Assembly (NCBI GenBank): GCA_027014185.1
Contig: JALWEK010000107.1
Coordinates: 2,088-11,163 of the forward strand
Direction of reading: 5' to 3'
Length of the DNA stretch: 9,076 bases
Source of the DNA: Aquificaceae bacterium
GTDB taxonomy: Bacteria > Aquificota > Aquificia > Aquificales > Aquificaceae
Part shown: one piece after another, positions 1 through 5,925 of the stretch
Layout of the letters: each line of letters opens with the position of its first letter
How positions within the stretch are numbered: the stretch's first letter is position 1
Program-made: the position numbers and the translations under genes
Notes under the pieces: generated by a model
What the model was told of the DNA's origin: nothing
Database searches by the model: none
The model's input: the letters and a program-made list of their open reading frames with translations, nothing else

Positions 1-598
1 AAAAGGACTTCAGAAGACTATCCCCGACCTCGTGTCCGAGTGTGTCGTTTATCAGCTTGAAGTTGTCTATGTCCAAGAATATCACGGCCACCTTCCTGTT
101 CTTCCCCTTAGCCTTGAATACAACCTGTGCGAGATGATCGTAGAGGAGCGCTCTGTTGGGAAGCCCCGTTAGGGTGTCGTAGTAAGCGAGGGATCTCAGG
201 CTAGCCTCCAGGCTCCTTCTGTCGGTTGTGTCTAGGAATATGGCCGCGTACCTTCCCTTCTCAACCTTGAAAAGCATGACCTCACACGTAAATATGGACC
301 CCTTCTTATGAACACCCCACACCTCCCCCCTCCACAGCCCTTCATCCTCAACAACCTCCATAACTTCCCAGAAGGTTGGGAAGCCCTCCCACTTCAGATC
401 TAGAGAGACCAGATCCTTACCGTACAGATCTTCGGGGCACAGTCCGGTTATCTCGAAGAAGGCCGGGTTCGAGGCCAGCACCGTCCCGTGCTCGTCGAAT
501 ACCAAAACTCCCTCCCTCATGTTCTCGAGGATCTTCGAGACGAGCCTCATCTTATCTTCAAGCGTCTTTATCCTCCTCGAAAGCTCTCCCCTATCCAT
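1..598 (-). CDS. PAS-GGDEF domain signalling protein (putative diguanylate cyclase), 5' part only
   Basis: Reading the minus strand from the ATG at 598-596 gives 199 codons that run off the left edge of the window. Residues 1-27 look like a short coiled-coil lead-in. Residues about 25-125 read as a PAS sensor domain (LENMREGVLVFDEHGTVLAS, then TGLCPEDLYGKDL and VEKGRYAAIFLDTTDR). From about 138 a GGDEF domain begins with YYDTLTGLPNR and continues FLDIDNFKLINDTLGHEVGD. The GG[DE]EF signature itself lies beyond the edge, so activity and any following EAL domain cannot be judged. The known family role is synthesis (or binding) of cyclic di-GMP in response to a signal sensed by PAS; the signal is unknown. 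The ATG is the only plausible start: an in-frame TGA lies about 40 bases upstream with no ATG, GTG or TTG between. AGG sits immediately before the ATG, too close to be a normal ribosome site. The gene is divergent from the hydantoinase-like gene. Confidence 0.9.
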   Translation of the reverse strand, partial: MDRGELSRRIKTLEDKMRLVSKILENMREGVLVFDEHGTVLASNPAFFEITGLCPEDLYGKDLVSLDLKWEGFPTFWEVMEVVEDEGLWRGEVWGVHKKGSIFTCEVMLFKVEKGRYAAIFLDTTDRRSLEASLRSLAYYDTLTGLPNRALLYDHLAQVVFKAKGKNRKVAVIFLDIDNFKLINDTLGHEVGDSLLKSF

Positions 599-642
599 CC
601 TTATAGCTTTAGATAATCGGCATATCCGAATTCTCTTTCACT

Positions 643-648
643 TATAAT
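643..648 (+). promoter_or_regulatory. Putative -10 box (TATAAT) for the hyuB-purN block
   Basis: A consensus TATAAT lies in the 59-bp divergent intergenic region, with nine bases between its last T and the ATG at 658. No convincing -35 element is seen 16-18 bases upstream. A start site about 7 bases downstream would leave an mRNA leader of only two or three bases. The TTATAA core (642-647) is palindromic, so it also reads as TATAAG on the minus strand, about 42 bases from the start of the PAS-GGDEF gene. It could therefore serve both directions. Confidence 0.5.
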
Positions 649-657
649 TCTCTGGGG

Positions 658-2205
658 ATGTCTAAGCTCCTCCTCGAGGTTTTCAGGAACAAGCTCTCCT
701 CTGTGGCAGAGGAGATGGGCATAGTTCTTCAGAGAACCTCCTTCTCCCCAAATATAAAGGAGAGGAAAGACCTTTCCTGTGCTGTGTTCACATCCAAAGG
801 GGAGCTCGTAGCTCAGGCCGCACACATCCCAGTTCATCTGGGGTCCATGTCCACGGCCGTCAGGGAGGCGATAAGATCTGTTGAATTCAGTGAGGGAGAT
901 ATGGTCCTTTTGAACGATCCCTACAGGGGCGGGACACATCTTCCAGACATAACCCTGGTCGCGCCCGTGTTCTACAACGGGGAGCTGATCCTCTTCGTTG
1001 CAAACAGGGCTCATCACGCCGATGTGGGTGGAGTCAGCTCTGGATCCATGCCACTATCCACGTCACTATTCCAAGAGGGCCTCGTAATACCGCCCGTGAA
1101 GATCCTGGAGGGTGGTTCACTTAACCGGGATGTTCTCATGCTCATACTCTCCAACGTGAGGACCCCTCACGAGAGGGAAGGGGACCTGATGGCTCAGGTG
1201 ATGGCGAACAGGGTCGGTACAGAGAGGCTTCTCGAGATACTGAGAGAGATGGGAAAGGAGGAGTTCCTAAAGCTGAGCGGCGAGCTCATGGACTACGGAG
1301 AGAAACTTATGGTGGAGACTATAAGGAGGATCCCGGACGGCGAGTATACCTTCGAAGACTTCCTGGAGGACGACGGTCTCGAGAGAAAGGATATAAGGAT
1401 AAAGGTGAGGATAGGGATAAGAGGGAGCAAAGCCGTGGTGGACTTCTCCGAGTCGGACCCTCAGACGGAGGGCCCCATGAACGCAGTTAGATCGATAACG
1501 CTCTCTGCAACCTACTACGCATTCAGGTGCTTGCTGGAAGAAGGCGCCCCCACGAACGAGGGGTGCTTCAGGCCTATCGAGGTTCTGACTAAGAGAGGGA
1601 CGGTACTCGACGCGGAGTTCCCGGCTCCGGTCTCGGGAGGCAACGTGGAGACCTCTCAAAGGATAGTGGACGTAGTACTGGGAGCTCTCGCTAAGGCCCT
1701 GCCCGATACTATTCCCGCCGCAAGCCAGGGAACTATGAACAACCTGGCGGTCGGAGGTACGGACCCCAGAACCGGCAAGAGGTTCGCTTACTACGAGACT
1801 ATCGGCGGAGGCATGGGAGCTTGGGCCGGCGGAAACGGAGAGAGTGCAGTTCACTCCCACATGACCAACACAATGAATACGCCCGTTGAAGCCCTCGAAC
1901 ACTCCTACCCGTTCCTCGTCAGGAGGTACGCTATCAGGAGGGGATCCGGCGGTAAGGGTGTGTACAGGGGCGGAGACGGTATAGTCAGGGAGATAGAGTT
2001 CTCAGCGGACGTGGAGGTTACCGTACTTTCCGAAAGGAGGAGGGTTCCACCTTACGGGCTGTTCGGGGGAGGTCCGGGGGAGGTCGGCAGGAACATCCTG
2101 ATCGAAGGTGAGAAGACCGAGGAACTTCCAGGAAAGTTTGCAAGAAGGCTTAAAAAGGGTTCCAGACTCAGGATAGAGACTCCGGGAGGTGGAGGCTATG
2201 CTTAA
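658..2205 (+). CDS. hyuB: Hydantoinase B / 5-oxoprolinase B-subunit family protein
   Basis: The 515-aa protein has the usual length and layout of the HyuB family. These ATP-dependent enzymes open hydantoin- or oxoproline-type rings and normally work with a HyuA partner. Visible family blocks are [20 protein letters not shown] (25-44), [13 protein letters not shown] (86-98), the His/Asp-rich [10 protein letters not shown] (116-125), [10 protein letters not shown] (326-335), ASQGTMNN (355-362), [14 protein letters not shown] (381-394), [16 protein letters not shown] (409-424), and the C-terminal [16 protein letters not shown] and ETPGGGGYA. The ATG at 658 has no clear SD and follows a TATAAT box closely. 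The 3' end overlaps purN by 8 bases, so the two are probably co-transcribed. No HyuA gene is in the window: upstream is a divergent gene and downstream is purN. The exact substrate cannot be read from sequence. A detoxifying role on damaged cyclic amides is possible but is inference. Confidence 0.9.
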   Translation: MSKLLLEVFRNKLSSVAEEMGIVLQRTSFSPNIKERKDLSCAVFTSKGELVAQAAHIPVHLGSMSTAVREAIRSVEFSEGDMVLLNDPYRGGTHLPDITLVAPVFYNGELILFVANRAHHADVGGVSSGSMPLSTSLFQEGLVIPPVKILEGGSLNRDVLMLILSNVRTPHEREGDLMAQVMANRVGTERLLEILREMGKEEFLKLSGELMDYGEKLMVETIRRIPDGEYTFEDFLEDDGLERKDIRIKVRIGIRGSKAVVDFSESDPQTEGPMNAVRSITLSATYYAFRCLLEEGAPTNEGCFRPIEVLTKRGTVLDAEFPAPVSGGNVETSQRIVDVVLGALAKALPDTIPAASQGTMNNLAVGGTDPRTGKRFAYYETIGGGMGAWAGGNGESAVHSHMTNTMNTPVEALEHSYPFLVRRYAIRRGSGGKGVYRGGDGIVREIEFSADVEVTVLSERRRVPPYGLFGGGPGEVGRNILIEGEKTEELPGKFARRLKKGSRLRIETPGGGGYA

Positions 2206-2848
2206 CATAGGGGTTCTGGTCTCCGGCAGGGGATCTAACCTTCAGGCGATAATAGATGGTATAGAGAAGGGAAAGATAGGGGCGAGGATAAAGCTGGTCA
2301 TCTCGGATAACCCCGAGGCCTACGCTATAGAAAGATGCAAGAACCATAACATCCCCTACAGGATTGTGGAAAGAAGGAACTTTCCCTCTAAGGAGGCCTT
2401 CGAAGAAGAAATGGCAACCCTCCTGAGGGAGGAGAATGTTGAGCTCGTGGTCCTGGCCGGCTTTATGAGGATACTATCGAAAAGCTTCCTAAGGCACTTC
2501 CCCGATAGGGTCATAAACATACACCCTTCCCTGATACCTGCCTTTCAGGGCTTACACGCCCAGAGGCAGGCCGTGGAGTTCGGTGCAAAGTTCTCCGGTT
2601 GCACCGTCCACGTAGTCGATGAGAGCGTGGATGGAGGGCCTGTTATAGTTCAGGCGGTAGTACCTCTGCTGCCGGAGGATACAGAGGAGAGCCTATCGGA
2701 GAGGATACTGAAGTTCGAACACAGAGTGCTCCCTCAGACCGTCCAGTGGTTTGCAGAGGGAAGGGTGAAGGTGGAGGGCCGAAAAGTTCTTATCGAAGGG
2801 GCCAGATACGGCACCCTGCCGGTAAACCCAGAGCTTGAGAAATTCTGA
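2198..2848 (+). CDS. purN: Phosphoribosylglycinamide formyltransferase (GAR transformylase)
   Basis: This enzyme transfers a formyl group from 10-formyltetrahydrofolate to glycinamide ribonucleotide, the third step of purine synthesis, in the cytoplasm. The 216-aa protein has the phosphate-binding loop [10 protein letters not shown] (9-18), LAGFMRIL (86-93), and the catalytic block [16 protein letters not shown] (107-122) with Asn107 and His109. [17 protein letters not shown] (136-152) supplies Asp145. These match the Asn-His-Asp triad of the E. coli enzyme. The ATG at 2198 was preferred to an in-frame GTG at 2189 because [12 protein letters not shown] matches the family N-terminus and the purine-rich GGGAGGTGGAGG (2184-2195) just before it serves as ribosome-binding site. 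The start overlaps the end of hyuB (ATGCTTAA), so translation is probably coupled. No other purine gene is next to it in this window. Confidence 0.95.
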   Translation: MLNIGVLVSGRGSNLQAIIDGIEKGKIGARIKLVISDNPEAYAIERCKNHNIPYRIVERRNFPSKEAFEEEMATLLREENVELVVLAGFMRILSKSFLRHFPDRVINIHPSLIPAFQGLHAQRQAVEFGAKFSGCTVHVVDESVDGGPVIVQAVVPLLPEDTEESLSERILKFEHRVLPQTVQWFAEGRVKVEGRKVLIEGARYGTLPVNPELEKF

Positions 2849-2854
2849 AGAAGG

Positions 2855-2860
2855 TATAAT
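2855..2860 (+). promoter_or_regulatory. Putative -10 box (TATAAT) for ispH
   Basis: A perfect TATAAT lies in the 24-bp gap between purN and ispH, with twelve bases between it and the ispH ATG. The only -35-like hexamer, TTGAGA at 2835-2840, is at a poor 14-base spacing. The ispH start has no Shine-Dalgarno sequence (it is preceded by TTTTAAGTCGTC). The arrangement suggests a short or leaderless transcript beginning near 2867-2873. Confidence 0.5.
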
Positions 2861-2872
2861 TTTTAAGTCGTC

Positions 2873-3748
2873 ATGGTCGAGATAATAGTTGCTCCCAACG
2901 CTGGATTCTGCTTCGGCGTCAAGAGGGCTGTCAAGCTCGCCGAAGGGTCCTCCTCGCTGACCCAGGAAGGTATTAGGGTTTACACCCTCGGCCCAATAAT
3001 CCACAACCCCCAGGAGGTGGGAAGGCTAACTACCAAGGGAGTTAAGCCTTTGAACGGTGAGGAGCTCAGGGAAGGGGATGCCATCATAATCAGATCCCAC
3101 GGGATACCTCCGGATAAGGAGAGGGAGCTCAGGGAGAGAGGGCTCAGGGTTATAGACGCCACGTGTCCTTATGTGAAGGCTGTCCACGAGGCGGTATGCA
3201 AGCTCTCGGAGGAAGGTTACTTCATAGTCCTGGTTGGTGAGAAGAACCACCCGGAGGTGATAGGAACGCTCGGATACCTAAAAGAGTGCGGTGGGAAAGG
3301 TATAGTTGTAGAGAGCCTCGAAGATCTGAAGGAGGCTTTTAAATACGAGAGGATAGGCGTTGTTTCACAGACTACCCAGAGCGAGAAATTCTTCAAGGAG
3401 GTGGTGGGGGAGCTAGCGCTGTGGGTCAAAGAGCTAAAAGTTATAAACACGATATGCAACGCGACCTCCGTCAGGCAGGAGGACGTGTACAGGATAGCGC
3501 CTGAGGTGGACGTTATGGTGATAATAGGGGGGAAGAACAGCGGCAACACGAGGAGGCTCTACTCAATATCCAAGAGCCTAAATCCCAACTCCTACCACAT
3601 AGAGACAGCCGAAGAGCTAGATCCGTCATGGTTCGAGGGTGTTAAAAAGGTGGGTATAACCGCTGGGGCTTCTACACCCGATTGGATAATAGAGCAGGTG
3701 AGGGTTAAAATAGAGGAGATATGCAAAGAGCTGTCCTGCTGCTCCTGA
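2873..3748 (+). CDS. ispH: 4-hydroxy-3-methylbut-2-enyl diphosphate reductase (IspH/LytB)
   Basis: IspH is the last enzyme of the MEP (non-mevalonate) isoprenoid pathway. It reductively dehydrates HMBPP to IPP and DMAPP using a 4Fe-4S cluster in the cytoplasm. The 291-aa protein has the usual bacterial length. All three cluster cysteines are visible: Cys13 in AGFCFGVKRAV, Cys98 in DATCPYVKAVHEAV and Cys195 in NTICNATSVRQ. Substrate-binding positions are also present: His44 (GPIIHNPQEV), His76 (RSHGIPP), His126 and Glu128 (KNHPEVIG), Thr168 (SQTTQS), Ser223/Asn225 (NSGNTRRLY) and Ser267 (AGASTPDWII). The extreme C-terminus, CKELSCCS, carries extra cysteines of unknown meaning. Its last 28 bases overlap the next gene, a DsbC-like protein, in a different frame. 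Translation starts without an SD shortly after a TATAAT box, so the gene probably has its own promoter. Confidence 0.97.
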   Translation: MVEIIVAPNAGFCFGVKRAVKLAEGSSSLTQEGIRVYTLGPIIHNPQEVGRLTTKGVKPLNGEELREGDAIIIRSHGIPPDKERELRERGLRVIDATCPYVKAVHEAVCKLSEEGYFIVLVGEKNHPEVIGTLGYLKECGGKGIVVESLEDLKEAFKYERIGVVSQTTQSEKFFKEVVGELALWVKELKVINTICNATSVRQEDVYRIAPEVDVMVIIGGKNSGNTRRLYSISKSLNPNSYHIETAEELDPSWFEGVKKVGITAGASTPDWIIEQVRVKIEEICKELSCCS

Positions 3749-4227
3749 TAGCTCCAATCATAATCTTTGGGGGGAGCCTCTACGAACTCCTGATAAAGGA
3801 GCAGATAGAGAGCATACCCCTTGAGAAGGCCATAGTTGTCGGTAAAGGCGAGAAGAAGCTGATCACCTTCATAAATCCCGACTGTCCCCACTGCAGGGCA
3901 GAGTGGAAGGAACTCAGGAAGCATCTAGACAAGATAAAGGTGTACGTCTTCCTCTTTCCCTTTAAGACCTGGGGAGAGGAGAACATAAAGAAGGCTTACT
4001 ACATAGCCTGCTCGAAGGACAAACTGAAGGCCCTCGACGAGGTTATGCTCGGTAAGGTGGACGGGAACGTTCCTCCAGCCCCCAGATGCCCGCTGGTGGA
4101 AGAACATCTCAAGGTTGTAGAGAAGGTGGGGGTGAACGGAGTTCCCTACAACATAATACCGGACAAGAACAAGATAATAGAGGGGTTCTCGAAAGACCTT
4201 CTGAAGGAGCTGGGAATAGAGAAGTGA
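3721..4227 (+). CDS. Exported DsbC/DsbG-like thiol:disulfide interchange protein, CPHC active site
   Basis: The 168-aa protein starts with an uncleaved or cleaved hydrophobic signal (RAVLLLLIAPIIIFGG, 3-18), so it probably acts in the periplasm or is anchored in the inner membrane. A thioredoxin-fold domain follows: KKLITFINPDCPHCRAEW holds the redox pair Cys55-x-x-Cys58. YYIACSKDKLKALDEVMLGK and APRCPL supply Cys97 and Cys123, equivalent to the second structural disulfide of DsbC. GVNGVPYNIIPD has the cis-proline loop (Pro142). It resembles the DsbC catalytic domain but has only about 30 residues between the signal and the fold, so the N-terminal dimerisation domain of classical DsbC is missing. 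CPHC is the DsbA-type dipeptide, so oxidase, isomerase or reductase activity is undecided. The ATG at 3721 is chosen for the good GAGGAG at 3713-3718 and the signal peptide. It overlaps ispH by 28 bases and the tetR-like gene by 4. Confidence 0.85.
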   Translation: MQRAVLLLLIAPIIIFGGSLYELLIKEQIESIPLEKAIVVGKGEKKLITFINPDCPHCRAEWKELRKHLDKIKVYVFLFPFKTWGEENIKKAYYIACSKDKLKALDEVMLGKVDGNVPPAPRCPLVEEHLKVVEKVGVNGVPYNIIPDKNKIIEGFSKDLLKELGIEK

Positions 4228-4799
4228 GGAGGAAGGAGCTCGGGGAGCTAACTAGGGAGAAGATCCTGAACACCGCAAAGAGGCTCTTCGTTGAAAGGGG
4301 TTACTTCAACACGAGCATAAGGGATATAGCCAGGGAAGCTGGGGTAAGCACGGGAGCCCTGTACCATCACTTCGAGAGTAAGGAAGAGATAGCCGGAGAG
4401 ATCTATCAGAGGACCCTAAGCGAGATACACAGGAGGATAGAGAGATCCATCTCAGAAGGAAAGACGGCGGAGGAAAGGGTCAAGGGTATAGTTCGAACGC
4501 TGCTGGAGCTTGCGGAGGAGGACAGGTACACGATGGAGTACGCCCTGTACGTAAAGCACAAGGAGATACTCGACATACCCGTCTGCTCCGCCGAGCCCTT
4601 TGAGCTTCTGAAAGACTTCTGCAAAGAAGAGATGGAAAAGGGAAACATAAAGTGTGAGAGAGAAGAGATCTGCGCGGTTTGCCTGACGGGAGCTCCAGTA
4701 AGACTCATGCAGCTGAAGTGGGACGGAGTGATAAAGGGAGACCTGAGGGACTATGCGGAAGTCCTCGGAGCATGCGTTTGGGCCTCTCTCAGGACCTGA
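4224..4799 (+). CDS. TetR/AcrR-family transcriptional regulator with Cys-rich ligand domain
   Basis: The 191-aa protein has the typical TetR length. The N-terminal DNA-binding domain is clear: REKILNTAKRLFVERGYFNT (11-30), then the helix-turn-helix SIRDIAREAGVSTGALYHHF (31-50) and ESKEEIAGEIY. The rest is the helical ligand-binding/dimer domain. It contains six cysteines (121, 133, 144, 150, 153, 184), two of them in CAVC, which is unusual and suggests thiol, sulfane-sulfur or metal sensing (inference). The start is taken as GTG at 4224, sharing a GTGA overlap with the stop of the dsb-like gene. An upstream reading-frame extension would run inside that gene and encode nothing family-like. Translation is probably coupled to the dsb-like gene. 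The palindromic site in the promoter just downstream (4824-4841) is its likely operator, making it the repressor of the dsrE-like operon. No similar palindrome was seen before ispH or the dsb-like gene, so autoregulation is not supported. Confidence 0.9.
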   Translation: MRRKELGELTREKILNTAKRLFVERGYFNTSIRDIAREAGVSTGALYHHFESKEEIAGEIYQRTLSEIHRRIERSISEGKTAEERVKGIVRTLLELAEEDRYTMEYALYVKHKEILDIPVCSAEPFELLKDFCKEEMEKGNIKCEREEICAVCLTGAPVRLMQLKWDGVIKGDLRDYAEVLGACVWASLRT

Positions 4800-4818
4800 G
4801 GATTCTTCTATGGAGAGA

Positions 4819-4846
4819 TTGACATACCGAGCGCTCGGTATATTAT
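4819..4846 (+). promoter_or_regulatory. Sigma-70-type promoter of the dsrE-like operon
   Basis: A perfect -35 TTGACA (4819-4824) and a -10 TATTAT (4841-4846) are separated by 16 bases. This is the best -35/-10 pair in the window. Transcription would start near 4853, just before the ribosome-binding site at 4854-4863. It lies in the 69-bp gap between the tetR-like gene and the first dsrE-like gene. Confidence 0.8.
4824..4841. promoter_or_regulatory. Perfect 18-bp palindrome filling the promoter spacer; probable TetR operator
   Basis: ATACCGAGCGCTCGGTAT is identical to its own reverse complement. It spans exactly from the last base of the -35 box to the first base of the -10 box, so a bound dimer would block RNA polymerase. 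The ACCGA...TCGGT half-sites resemble operators described for many TetR-family repressors. The neighbouring tetR-like gene ends only 24 bases upstream, which makes it the obvious candidate binder. Confidence 0.8.
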
Positions 4847-4853
4847 CCTAAGT

Positions 4854-4863
4854 AAGGAGGTGG
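4854..4863 (+). promoter_or_regulatory. Strong Shine-Dalgarno sequence for the first dsrE-like gene
   Basis: AAGGAGGTGG lies five bases before the ATG at 4869 and decides that start over an in-frame GTG at 4860, which falls within the SD itself. It is the strongest ribosome-binding site in the window and implies high expression when the promoter is derepressed. Confidence 0.8.
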
Positions 4864-4868
4864 TAAGC

Positions 4869-5288
4869 ATGAAGAGTCTAGCGATGGTTGTGAGGCAGGA
4901 TGCCTACGATCTGGTGCTAACCCCCCTGGCCTTCGCCTACTTGGGGGCCTCGGTCTATGACGAGGTAAACATACTGTTTGTGAACTGGGCGGTCCGTCTG
5001 CTGTCCAAGCAGGGAGTGGAGGCGGTAAAGCCCTCTGCAGACCATGCCGGAACTCCGATAGAGATGATAGAGGAGAGGGTCGCCGCCGCAGGGCTACCCA
5101 CCGACTTACACGAGATCTTCAAGGCCCTGAAGGAAACAGGAAAAGTCCACCTGTACGGCTGTAGCCTCGCCGCTGAGATATTCGGGGTAAGTGAGAAGGA
5201 CCTTATACCCGAGGCTGACGGCATAGTGGGGGCCACATGGTTTCTCACCGAGAAGGCAGAGCCCGCGAGCGTGTTCATGCAGTACTGA
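4869..5288 (+). CDS. Cytoplasmic DsrE/DsrF-like sulfur-carrier family protein, single cysteine
   Basis: The 139-aa protein has no signal peptide. Its layout fits the DsrE/F-like fold: an opening beta strand (KSLAMVVRQDAYD), a helix-strand unit with VNILFVNWAVRLL, a central helical stretch, then KVHLYGCSLAAEIFGVSEKDLIPEADGIVGATWFLTEKAEPA. The only cysteine, Cys98 in LYGCSLAA, sits where DsrE-type proteins place their persulfide-carrying cysteine. The following GVSEKDLIP...IVGATWFL segment is typical of the DsrE2/DsrE3-like branch. Known relatives pass sulfane sulfur between partners such as TusA, rhodaneses and the sulfur-oxidising Dsr or heterodisulfide-reductase-like systems, or help sense thiols. 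None of those partners lies in the window. It is the first gene of the operon behind the palindromic operator and has a strong SD. The two genes that follow (a small Cys protein and an exported DsrE-like protein) support a sulfur-handling role. The exact subfamily is uncertain. Confidence 0.8.
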   Translation: MKSLAMVVRQDAYDLVLTPLAFAYLGASVYDEVNILFVNWAVRLLSKQGVEAVKPSADHAGTPIEMIEERVAAAGLPTDLHEIFKALKETGKVHLYGCSLAAEIFGVSEKDLIPEADGIVGATWFLTEKAEPASVFMQY

Positions 5289-5290
5289 GC

Positions 5291-5485
5291 ATGGACAGGA
5301 GTCTCTGCAGGAGTTGCGTTTACTACGTTAAAAATCTCCCGAAAGAGCTATATCCGGAGGATGAATGGGAAAAGTTAGAGAGGCTCGAGTGTTCTATAGA
5401 GGCCTCGCCTGGAGACGAGATTTGCAGTACCTTTAGAAAGAGCTCATGCTCCCTTATAGACCTGGATGGAGGTAGCGAGTCATGA
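5291..5485 (+). CDS. Small Cys-rich protein (64 aa), putative metal- or Fe-S-binding
   Basis: Starting at the ATG two bases after the upstream dsrE-like stop codon, this frame gives 64 residues with five cysteines: Cys6-x-x-Cys9 (SLCRSCVYYV), Cys34 (LECSIEA), Cys45 (DEICSTF) and Cys53. The order CxxC-x-Y, C, then C-x-x-F is seen in many small, mostly uncharacterised bacterial proteins thought to hold a metal or cluster. I do not recognise a named family. A longer reading from an upstream start would only extend back into the dsrE-like gene in another frame. The gene has no clear SD and is probably translated by coupling. Its end overlaps the next gene as ATGA. Its place between two DsrE-like genes, tightly packed on both sides, argues that it is real and works with them. 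Confidence 0.7.
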   Translation: MDRSLCRSCVYYVKNLPKELYPEDEWEKLERLECSIEASPGDEICSTFRKSSCSLIDLDGGSES

Positions 5486-5925
5486 GAAGGATTTTCCTGC
5501 TCTTAACTCTTATCTTTTCCCTGACATACTCGCAGGAGGCGAGGCCCCTGAAGGCCGTCTTCGACTGTGCGGTGGGAGATCTAAACTGGATAAGCCTGAG
5601 ACTCTCACTTATAAAGAAGACCGCCGAAAGCCTGATAAGGGAGGGAAAGGACTACAGGTTCGTCATAACTATTCACTCCTACTGCATCCCGATAGTTGAG
5701 AAGAACCTTAAAAAGTTTCCAAAGAAGAAGGCTAAGAAGATAGAGTTCATCCAGAGCCAGCTGAAGACTCTCAAAGAGCTTTACAACGTGGAGGTAAAAG
5801 CCTGCAGGATAGCTATGGACAGGGGAAAGATAAGCTCCATTCCAGAGTTCATAGAGGCGGTTCCCAACAGCTGGATAACCCTCATAGAACTTCAGAACTC
5901 GGGCTTTGCATTCGTTCCTTTTTAA
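5482..5925 (+). CDS. Exported DsrE-like family protein (periplasmic)
   Basis: The 147-aa protein starts with a clear signal peptide (RRIFLLLTLIFSLTYSQEA, cleavage probably near residue 18-20). The mature part has the pattern of periplasmic DsrE-family proteins: KAVFDCAVGDLNWISLRLSL, YRFVITIHSYCIPIVEKN, IEFIQSQLKTLKELYNVEVKAC, and the C-terminal WITLIELQNSGFAFVPF. Mature cysteines are Cys29, Cys68 and Cys108. Cys108 in VKACRIAM is the position usually conserved in this group. The ATG at 5482 overlaps the stop of the small Cys protein (ATGA) and has a good SD, GGAGGT at 5468-5473, eight bases before it. It is the last gene of the TetR-controlled operon. A partner role with the cytoplasmic DsrE-like protein or the exported DsbC-like protein in handling sulfur or thiols across the membrane is inference. 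A basic stretch, KKFPKKKAKK (77-86), is notable. Confidence 0.75.
   Translation: MRRIFLLLTLIFSLTYSQEARPLKAVFDCAVGDLNWISLRLSLIKKTAESLIREGKDYRFVITIHSYCIPIVEKNLKKFPKKKAKKIEFIQSQLKTLKELYNVEVKACRIAMDRGKISSIPEFIEAVPNSWITLIELQNSGFAFVPF

Noticed and set aside
376..606. Plus-strand frame of 76 codons opposite the PAS-GGDEF gene
   Set aside because: Low-complexity Arg/Ser/Pro-rich translation antisense to a clear PAS domain; no family features or ribosome site.
1267..1902. Minus-strand frame of 211 codons inside the hyuB gene
   Set aside because: Long only because the coding strand rarely uses codons that give antisense stops; the translation resembles no protein and hyuB is intact on the other strand.
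4086..4223. N-terminal extension of the TetR-like protein
   Set aside because: The extension lies within the dsb-like gene in another frame and encodes no conserved sequence; GTG at 4224 gives the normal TetR N-terminus with a 4-base overlap.
4788..4800. Inverted repeat CTCAGGACCTGAG at the end of the tetR-like gene as a terminator
   Set aside because: The stem is five to six pairs with almost no loop and is not followed by a T tract.
4860..4868. GTG at 4860 as start of the first dsrE-like gene
   Set aside because: It falls inside the Shine-Dalgarno sequence; ATG at 4869 has ideal spacing from AAGGAGGTGG.
5237..5290. Upstream start of the small Cys-rich gene
   Set aside because: The extra codons overlap the dsrE-like gene in another frame, and the ATG at 5291 directly follows that gene's stop and precedes the CxxC.
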